From: Diphasiastrum complanatum
Lineage: Eukaryota > Streptophyta > Lycopodiopsida > Lycopodiales > Lycopodiaceae
Direction: 5' to 3'
Assembly (NCBI GenBank): GCA_029204225.1
Contig: MU831989.1
Location: 28,980-92,979, forward strand
Length of the DNA: 64,000 nt
Shown: piece by piece, positions 57,201-64,000 of the stretch
Position numbering within the stretch: the first letter of the stretch is position 1
Layout: each line of letters starts with the position of its first letter
Translations under genes and position numbers: made by a program
The notes under the pieces: model-generated
What the model was told of the DNA's origin: nothing
Database searches by the model: none
The model's input: only the letters and a program-made list of their open reading frames with translations

Positions 57201-57769
57201 ATGCGGAAATAGGAAGACATGCCTTTGATCATGTCGTGACGTTGGAACCAAAAAATGCTGCACCTTATGTGCTGCTATCAAACATCTATGCAGCTGCTGG
57301 TAGGAAGGATGAGTTAGCAAAGATCAGAAATGAAATGAAGGATGCAGGTGTGAAAAAAATGCCGGGGTGCAGCTGGATCGAAGTTGATAACCAAGTGCAT
57401 GCCTTTGATGTACATGATGCAACTCATCCACAAAGCAAGGAGATTCTGGCTGAACTGGATAGATTGGTGGGGTTGATGAAGGAGGCAGAGTATATACCTG
57501 AGTTAAGCTTTGTGCTGGATGATTTGGAGGACGAGGAGAAGGAGAATGCTTTGTGTCGACACAGTGAGACTCTGGCTATTGCTTTTGGGCTCATCAACAC
57601 ACCTCCTGGGACACCTATTTGCATCAAGAAGTCTCTTCGGGTATGCAGTGACTGTCACAATGCCATAAAGATCATCTCAAAAATTGTCGGGCGTGACATC
57701 ATTGTGATGGATGCAAACAGATCCCACCATTTTAAGGATGGCTTCTGTTTCTGTGGAGATTATTGGTGA
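54279..57769 (+). CDS. PDF-motif/PPR-DYW fusion protein, organellar RNA editing factor
   Basis: The model has four exons: 54279-54651, 54727-54878, 55040-55185 and 55321-57769 (1,039 aa). The 815-codon last exon lacks a usable ATG and begins right after a CAG acceptor; the donor at 55186 (CG/GTATGG) matches it in phase. Introns 2 and 3 are GT-AG. The first 75-bp intron is in frame and could be retained. The N-terminus is Arg/Ser-rich like a transit peptide. Exons 1-3 carry OSB-type PDF motifs (EALW, PPWV; then LWQKFF, WWDNR, PDFKHK, LW). Exon 4 has PLS-class PPR repeats, an E region and a DYW deaminase domain with HSE (last-exon codon 747), CSDCH (775) and a terminal DYW. Such proteins bind organellar transcripts and deaminate cytidine. 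No disruption is seen. Confidence 0.85.
54652..54726 (+). other. Candidate intron 1
   Basis: GTATGC...TTTGCAG, T-rich, 75 bp. The length is a multiple of three and contains no stop, so splicing and retention both keep the frame. An alternative acceptor at 54692 would give an unusually short 41-bp intron. Confidence 0.5.
54879..55039 (+). other. Intron 2, splitting the PDF motif
   Basis: Donor AAG/GTGTGG and acceptor TTATGCAG; 161 bp, phase 0. It lies between WWDNRLTK and the PDFKHK segment, which are contiguous in OSB proteins. It contains in-frame stops, so it must be spliced for the domain to be made. Confidence 0.8.
55186..55320 (+). other. Intron 3, joining PDF exons to the PPR-DYW exon
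   Basis: Donor CACG/GTATGG and acceptor CATGCAG; 135 bp. The upstream exon ends with two bases of a codon and the downstream exon supplies the third (giving CGG, Arg), so phases match. Confidence 0.75.
55760..56971 (+). repeat. Four 303-bp in-frame repeats within the PPR array
   Basis: Units start at 55760, 56063, 56366 and 56669 with CTAAAAGCATGTGCCAG. Each encodes 101 residues, equal to one P-L-S triplet of PPR motifs (DMYAKCG, ELFNxMSE, VSWTAMIAGYAQNG, EALALYEQMKQEG). Copies differ at only scattered positions, so the duplication is young or is being homogenised. Confidence 0.95.
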
Positions 57770-58167
57770 TGGTAAGTGAAAAAAAGAAACTGCAACTAGT
57801 TTATTTGGACAGGCATAAGGCTTGGTTTGGGAGTTTTATGGCACAGCCTTGGTTGTCATACACTTTTAACTTCACAAAGGTTTTTGGATGATGGTGGTGT
57901 TCTTATTGGTCTTTGACCGTGACTTTCTCTCCACTTTTGCTTTTGAGGTTTTTTGTCGTTGCAATGGACTAACTTTATTGCATTGGTTCTTGGTTTACTT
58001 TGTTAGACAAGGGTTGTCGCAAACATATATTTTTGGGCCCTTGGTTTAGGAAATAGTATACTTTGATTTCACAATGATAGTCATAAATTATTTACCTTGA
58101 TTTGCAAATCTTTAATGTGTGCTCAATAACATCTAATAGGTCATGCACACACACGCGCGCACACTCA

Positions 58168-58248
<81 letters not shown>

Positions 58249-59206
58249 ACTCCTCTCTCAATGTGTGATTTTAAAATGATACTCATAAATTAGTTTGATT
58301 TTCAAATTTGTTATGTGCTCAACAACATCTAATAGGTCTAACACACACACACATTGCTATATTTTCTATTCATGGACTAAGTACTATTCTTAACACTTTC
58401 TGTCCCACAATTTTTTCTTAAACATGGATTAATGCTGTTATGAATTCTTGGTAGATGCTGGACAAAGACTGTCATTTTGTACTTGATATAGTATGCATTT
58501 TGTCGTACACGTTGTGCTGTGTTTACATCATTGTCTTGGACGGTTCCCCTAGACTTGAGACTCGGCAATATATAAGATCATTTTTGCTTGATACATTAGT
58601 AATAGTAAAATCTGGATCATTTCTTACGATTTATTTTTTTGTTGGTTATTTTTTTAAAAAATTAAATACAAGCACTTACTCTCAACAGTTAATTTAGAAC
58701 TCTATGCAGCTTGTTTTAACTTTTTGTTTCCTGTTACTTTCTTTGACCGAGTTAATTGGATTTATAGTAAGTTTTTTGGTTTATAACTCTTCTTTTTCTT
58801 TGCTCTTAGACCTTGTGGTGTTTTGTTAGTATTGTCATTGTTGGATTTTATCCTCTCTATCTTTCGAATCCAATAGCTAATTTAGATTCATTCATTTGTT
58901 AGAATGTAACTAGTCAAATCAGTTACCACATATTCACTCACATTGTTGAACCGTTTGCAAAAATGGGATTTGCAACAAGTATCTACTCGACAATGTTCGA
59001 CTCCACAAGTATCTAAATAAGTTTGAACTATCGAAAGGAGGTCTCGAATAAGTTTGATTCAAACAACTATTGAACCGAAATCAAAATTTTGTCGATTTGA
59101 CTCCAATTTGAATCGAACATTGTCGACTGCTTAAGTACCATATGCCACTCAAAATAAAGCTGGTTATTTGCCTAAATTAGTTTTAGCATTATAACACCAA
59201 TTCTAA
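57770..59206. other. Downstream flank with CA/CT microsatellite
   Basis: Contains the 3' flank of the PPR gene and a compound microsatellite at 58147-58254 (short CA/CG run, then (CT)n). TCAACAACATCTAATAGGTC recurs just before and after it (about 58120 and 58320). No other gene recognised. Confidence 0.6.
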
Positions 59207-59287
59207 TTGCATGGTGAAGCCCACTTGATCAATTAATGGCAATGTCAGAATGGTCGTGGTTGAGCTTCACTGCACCTCCTATTGATC
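59207..59287 (-). pseudogene. Histone deacetylase fragment, duplicate
   Basis: About 80 bp nearly identical to 59551-59630, encoding the [12 protein letters not shown]...HHAK part of an RPD3-type deacetylase on the minus strand. It is a partial duplicate of the longer fragment 340 bp away. Confidence 0.8.
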
Positions 59288-59442
59288 GTGCTCTCTCTTT
59301 GTGTGGATCCCGATTGGCAGGTGCTCTTTTTTTTTTTTGGATCGCGACTGTCAGGCACTGCTACTACACGGGTGAGTCTCTCTCTCTCTCTCCCTCTCTA
59401 TTAAACTCTTAAGTCTCACGAATCTTGACAGAAAGCATCAGA

Positions 59443-59710
59443 CTAAATGCCAAGGGAGCTGGAGCTACTTATTGCATGATACTTCAGCAGCTCCAACATA
59501 GCAAGAATAATATCATTAACATAGTAGAATCCTGAAGCCTCACACTTTTTTGCATGGTGAAGCCAACTTGACCAATCAATGGCAATCTCAGAATGGTCGT
59601 GGTTGAGCTTCACTGCACCTCCTATTGATCCTCCAACATATGTTTGAGAGTAAGAGTAAAGTCCATAAAAAACAGGGCAATCCTCCCCCATATTAAAACG
59701 CTTTAGAGCA
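59443..59710 (-). pseudogene. Histone deacetylase (RPD3/HDA1 class) fragment
   Basis: On the minus strand: [21 protein letters not shown], then [50 protein letters not shown]. These are the core blocks of class I histone deacetylases, nuclear enzymes that remove acetyl groups from histone lysines. [12 protein letters not shown] holds the catalytic-pocket HH pair. Both flanks lose similarity, with stops just upstream. No splice sites are evident, so it looks like a piece of a processed or transposon-captured copy. Confidence 0.88.
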
Positions 59711-60027
59711 CGAAGTTGCTATGACATGTTATGTCTCTAGGATTCATGAGTTTGGCTGCAAAATGGAGGCATTACAGAAGCAACCCCAGGAATAGAGTTT
59801 AACTGATGTTTTGCAGACTCGCCATCTAAGTGCCATACAATTGGAGTATAGGCTCACATAATTTGCATCTAACATTGACCGATACATGACAGATCCATAT
59901 TCGAATACCAAAAAGTAGATCAGTTGAAGTTAATATGCGATAGACATATACCTCAATCTGATTCCTTTCGCTTAGGCAACAGTTGCTACGAGTCCACCCC
60001 CGCACCACCCCGAAGCGAGCTACAGGC

Positions 60028-60471
60028 TTAACCCTTTTCTAGCTCACATATGGCCAAGAAGCCGTTATGCCTGTGAAATTTCAGATCCCCTCCCTTCGAG
60101 TAGCTTATAACCTTGAGTTTGATACTCATCAAAATCTAGCAAACATGTTATTCCATCTGGAGCAACTCTGTGAAACATGACGGATCAGCATCCATGCTCA
60201 ACAAGTCCACAAACGACGACAAAAAGCATGGCATTATCGATCATTGAAACTTAGAGATTTCCAGGTTGGAGATAAGGTCCTGCTATACCAGGCCAAAGCC
60301 TTCAAAGGCAAACTGAAATTTTCTGGCCAAGGACCTTATGTCATTTAAAAAATCTTTGCCTCTGGATATGTACAACTCCAAACCCTTCAAAGTGATATCC
60401 TCGACACTGTGGTCAATGGGAGTCGACTGAGAAAGTACAATGAACTCTGTTTTTATCTTGATATGTATTAG
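60028..60471 (+). pseudogene. Ty3/gypsy integrase C-terminus
   Basis: One frame reads YGQEAVMPVKFQIPSLRVA, then RRQKAWHYRSLKLRDFQVGD, KVLLYQAKAFKGKLKFSGQGPYVI and VVNGSRLRKYN. This is the end of a gypsy polyprotein with the GPY-type integrase tail. Two in-frame stops occur (after CET, and after GPYVI). RT, RNase H and the integrase core are not in the window. Confidence 0.9.
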
Positions 60472-61139
60472 TTGTTTTCTTTCCTACTGTTTTTCTTCCT
60501 TTTTTATTGCCTGCATGCCATTTCGACAACATTTTTGCTGTGCTTTCTTGTTCAAACCATCAAAATACTATCAGATCTGGTATACCAACAGTTTTCTCTG
60601 AGAAAACCACAAAAGTCATTAGTTTCAGAAGAAATTTTTTTTACAACATCTCAGATAGAATTTGCCTGACCTCTTTTTGATAGTGCACGATTCATTTTTG
60701 GCCTCCGCTAATTCTGTCTCAGAGAAAAATTTCAAAAAATAAAAAAAAGTAGTTTTTTTTATCAGATAGCCACTATCAGAATTCGCAGACAATTCGTTGG
60801 AGCTCAAAATGATCCTCACGATTTCTCTGCTATCTCTACGAATTTTGATCAGACACATTTTTGCACTGTCAGACGTTTTTTTCTCTTTTGGCATAAAAAA
60901 ATCACTTACAAGAATTTGCGGGCCCTCAGAACGCTGCCTCGAAATTTACGACCATCATTACCAAATCGTGGACATTGAGGACGATTTCTGAATGAAGTTG
61001 CGAATTCTTGCCAAAAAAGTCTATATATAGTCCTCCACCCTTCTCTCCACGAGTTCATTTTAGATTGCTGCTCTCGAGTTCATGCCAAATTTTTTTAAAA
61101 TTTTCAAAATTCTCAGAGCAATCTAAAATCACTGCTATC
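60472..61139 (+). promoter_or_regulatory. Probable gypsy 3' LTR with TATA box
   Basis: T-rich DNA follows the gypsy integrase. A TATA box (TCTATATATAGTCC, about 61020-61033) sits about 110 bp before the ATG of the next open frame. This suits an LTR promoter, but LTR ends and a second copy were not found. Confidence 0.45.
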
Positions 61140-62252
61140 ATGGCTTCTTGCGATTCCTCGCTCAGGTTGCATCGCCGTAAACCCCCTCGTCCTTATTCAG
61201 GGGATATATTCATGATCTATACCAAGAATTACACCGAGCAGCTCACTGTGGCCAAGGATATCCTCACAAACCTTGGCTTTGATCTGACACTTTTCTAGGA
61301 CCAGCAGAGCGAGAGCCTCATCCGAGCAGCCTACTCCACCTATTCGGATGAGTTCCAAACTTTCCGGATTATATCCAAGAGTGGCAGCTATACCATTATC
61401 AACGTCTCTCTTGGGGATCTCCAGAGTATTGGCTTCCCAAATTTCGGAGAGACAATACATGGAAAGGGCACCAGCTATGATGCCAAGTACTTCACAAAGT
61501 TTCTGACAGAGGACGGCAAAACCATTGCCCAAACCAACGACGTGATCGCTATCCACCTCATCACGGATCCCCATCTACGGGCCGCCTCAGAAATCCTCGT
61601 CACCATGGTCGAAGTGCATACTATCAAGATGGATCGCATACCACCGAGCGACCTCTTTTCTTTGACTCTCACCATGGACGATCCCACTTAAAATTATAAG
61701 TGGGCTGAGAAGGCCCGAAAACCAACTATGAAATGTGGGTATCTCCTCCACATGTTGGTCACCAAACAATTGGGGTCTAAGGCGGCTGCTGCCATCAAGG
61801 AGCTGGATGTTGTTTATCCCAACACAAAAAAGCGAGCCACCCTCCAACCAACAGTCGAACCGGTCTCACTAGCCCCACCTACTAAGAAGCAGAAAGGGAA
61901 GGCGATCAGCACAGAAGCTGATGTCCCTCATGACATTCTATCCAGCGACATCGGGGTGGAATATGTTGAATCTGGAGGGAGCCTTAAACCATCTCAGGTG
62001 GAGGTCCTAGAGCAGCAGACGACCTTACTTCACGAGGCCCAGCAACGCAGACAAGCAGTAGCGGCAGCAGCAGGCAGCTCCGGGACGACAGGCACTTCCG
62101 GCTCTGATTCTATGGGCGTGATTCCGTCCACACAGGCAATCTCCTCTCCATCACTTGCTCTCACACTCCCACCACCACCCCCACCATTTACTGCCACCTC
62201 CACACCCTCACTAACTCTCAACACGGGCTTCACTCTGTTTCCACATGTTTAG
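61140..62252 (+). pseudogene. Unknown ~370-aa frame after a TATA box, two stops
   Basis: A single frame from ATG 61140 to TAG 62250-62252 is interrupted only by TAG 61296-61298 and TAA 61689-61691. The N-terminal half looks globular (KPPRPYSGDIFMIY, SLIRAAYSTYSDEFQTFRI). The C-terminal half is low-complexity, with alanine, glycine/threonine/serine and proline runs. I recognise no family. It may be an accessory frame of the adjacent gypsy element or an unrelated gene. Confidence 0.55.
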
Positions 62253-63174
62253 TGCCATGTTCAATCAAGTTTGTACGAAATTGGGTGTTTGAACAAGACT
62301 GAGATCGCGAAAGCAAAGATTGGGATTCATTCTTTGTGCTAGCTTGGGATTCATTACCAGTGACCTTGCTGTTCACTTTCTGGCCAAAATAGATTGGGAT
62401 GCTCCGAGTTTCCGATCTATCCTCATGCCTTTGTAGATCACACGTCTGGCCTCAACTTTGAATCTACTGCAAATATATACTTGAATATGATTAGAGAGGG
62501 AGTTCTAAGCTCACAGGGTTGAGTTATAGATCCGTTGCCCCCTCCAAAGTTACGAAAGTTGTTACAGAGCTTACAGAGATCGCCTGCTACCCGCGAGTGA
62601 TGAACTGAATGCTATGCGCTTCATAGAGTGGGAGGATAATATCAGTCATCTGCTGAAGCACGCCATGCTATGACAAGCCGGCTGAAAGCCGTCATTGTGA
62701 GAAGATGTTCAATTGGCTGGATGGAAAGACGTAGACTGTTGTTGCATGGACTGCGTAAGTCCTTACTCTCCTTTCATCTCTCTCTATCTGATTGTCAACT
62801 GAAAGCTCGGTTGTTTTTTCTGTTTTTGTAAAAGCTTTACTGAAACCAACAAGCTGTTTGTCACTCGATCATTTAATCTGAAACCTTTCTTTGTTGCAGG
62901 CAATAGTAGAAACAAAACCCTTACTCAGAAATTCAAACCATAGGACAAGTTTCTTGTATGCCATCTTTCAAACGAGAATGAAATTCTACAAAGCAATTTC
63001 TTTCTTAGGGCCGTGTTTTCAGAAAAGTTGATCAGTCCTTATATCATTGTTGATTGGGTATAGAGATCACATTCATATCTGTCAGGATGGTTGGAAAATA
63101 TAGGGTAGGTGATGATTAGAGGGTTGTAGAATTGTATGTTTATGAAGATCATCTTGGAGATCTCTTTAATTTTG
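62253..63174. other. Nothing firmly recognised
   Basis: A CAG acceptor-like site after a T-rich tract at about 62880-62900 suggests a decayed intron-exon boundary of the J-domain gene that follows, but no protein match could be made. Confidence 0.35.
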
Positions 63175-63530
63175 TGCAGGCTATGCTGGTCCACCCTGAC
63201 AAAAATAGAGGAAATGCTCAAGCATGTTTGAAATATAGGTAGGTGATGATGTAAGGTCGTAGTTTTTTATTTATGAAGATCATCTGGAGATCTCTTTTTA
63301 TTTTGTGCAAGCTAGCTGGTCCACCATGGACAAAATTAGAGGAAATGCTCAAGTAGAGGAATGCTTTCAAAACGCTTATAGAGAATGCTTATGAGGTTCT
63401 TTTTAACATTTGCACAGTACTTGTTCAGGTTTCATTTCAACTCATCTCTTGGTGTTCATGTCTCAGGTTTTAGTGGATGATGTAAAGAGGATCTCCTATG
63501 ATGATGATTGAAAAGAGAAGAGCTGGTAGT
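63175..63530 (+). pseudogene. Degenerate J-domain (DnaJ) gene fragment with duplication
   Basis: After TTGTGCAG the sequence reads AMLVHPDKNRGNAQA, the helix II/HPD/helix III start of a J domain, and then fails. About 125 bp on, a second copy of the same exon start appears in decayed form (HPD lost) and continues with KTLIENAYEVL. After a further CAG acceptor it reads VLVDDVKRISYDDD, then KREELV, as in plant J-domain co-chaperones (DSVKRKxYDDELRREEL). J domains stimulate Hsp70 ATPase through the HPD motif. This copy is broken and partial. Confidence 0.78.
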
Positions 63531-64000
63531 GATGATCCGTCAACATTTTGTGAAACACCAAGTATGGTTGCCTCCATGTGGTGCATTAGCACCTTTTATA
63601 AAATCACCTTTTCATCTGAAAAAAAATTTCTTACGAAACTTGAAATAAATTGGTTCTTATTTCAAAGCATGCATTCACAACACTGTAAATAAGGCAAATA
63701 TTGACCGTAAACTAGAAGCTTTTTCCGATGCAGAGCCTAAACTCAATGTTATTGCCGATTTATAGGTAGTATTTTTCCAAGGTGGTCCATTGCTTGCACA
63801 CATAGTCCAGGACAATCTGTAGCATCTTCAAACTTTAATAATAAAGTTAGTAGCAGTCAACTACGTACTAATTTAGAAGATGAAAGTTCTGAGGATGATG
63901 CAGATCTGTTATAGAAGACCGCGTGAGTCTTTTTTCAGGAGAAGTACAAAGAACTACAAGCAATCTGATGGTATTGTGCAGACAGTTGGTACTCAGACAG
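63531..64000 (+). other. Possible downstream remains of the J-domain gene
   Basis: A Ser/Asp-rich frame near 63800-63910 (QSVASSNFNN, then LEDESSEDDADLL) could belong to the linker of the same gene. It has no diagnostic motif. The window ends inside this region. Confidence 0.3.

Overview
The window is nuclear DNA of a land plant, most likely a non-seed vascular plant such as a fern. The evidence is a plastid-derived ndh block, plant Ty1/copia and Ty3/gypsy retrotransposons primed by initiator-Met tRNA, an organelle-type PPR-DYW editing factor, and plant-type host fragments (RPD3-class histone deacetylase, J-domain protein). The fern placement is inference from the style of the DYW protein and the repeat load; no marker here fixes the species. 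Many open frames lack an ATG because they are broken or are internal exons.

Layout. 1-13 kb: a copia element (LTR 1973-2222, broken gag-pol to about 5285) runs directly into a plastid insertion (about 5285-6875) carrying decayed ndhA exon 2, ndhI and part of ndhD in operon order. Poorly understood sequence with a few small open frames follows, then an inverted LTR copy with a copia remnant (12649-13060). 13.9-17.7 kb: a satellite-like array of about 360-bp monomers with an inverted central block. 18-31.7 kb: a long CT microsatellite, a transposase-associated DUF8039-like exon, a copia gag remnant, a gypsy gag, and two copia RT fragments. 32-50.3 kb: a nested cluster. It holds a plus-strand copia truncated against a minus-strand copia, a gypsy gag-protease interrupted by an LTR element that has no pol but encodes a duplicated protein domain, a copia deletion derivative inside that element's LTR, and a plus-strand copia 3' half. 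51.5-54.2 kb: a decayed non-LTR reverse transcriptase with a C-terminal zinc motif and a restriction-like nuclease domain.

54.28-57.77 kb: the only gene that looks intact. Splice phases support four exons joining an OSB-type PDF motif to a PPR-DYW protein that contains four 303-bp internal repeats. 57.8-64 kb: microsatellite, two histone-deacetylase fragments, a gypsy integrase tail, a roughly 370-codon frame with two stops just after a TATA box, and a degenerate J-domain gene with a duplicated exon segment.

Apart from the PPR-DYW gene, whose product should be an organellar RNA-editing factor, nearly all recognisable coding sequence is retroelement or pseudogene. The most novel items are the PDF-PPR-DYW fusion, the pol-less LTR element with a duplicated domain, and the plant retroelement with an RLE-type nuclease.
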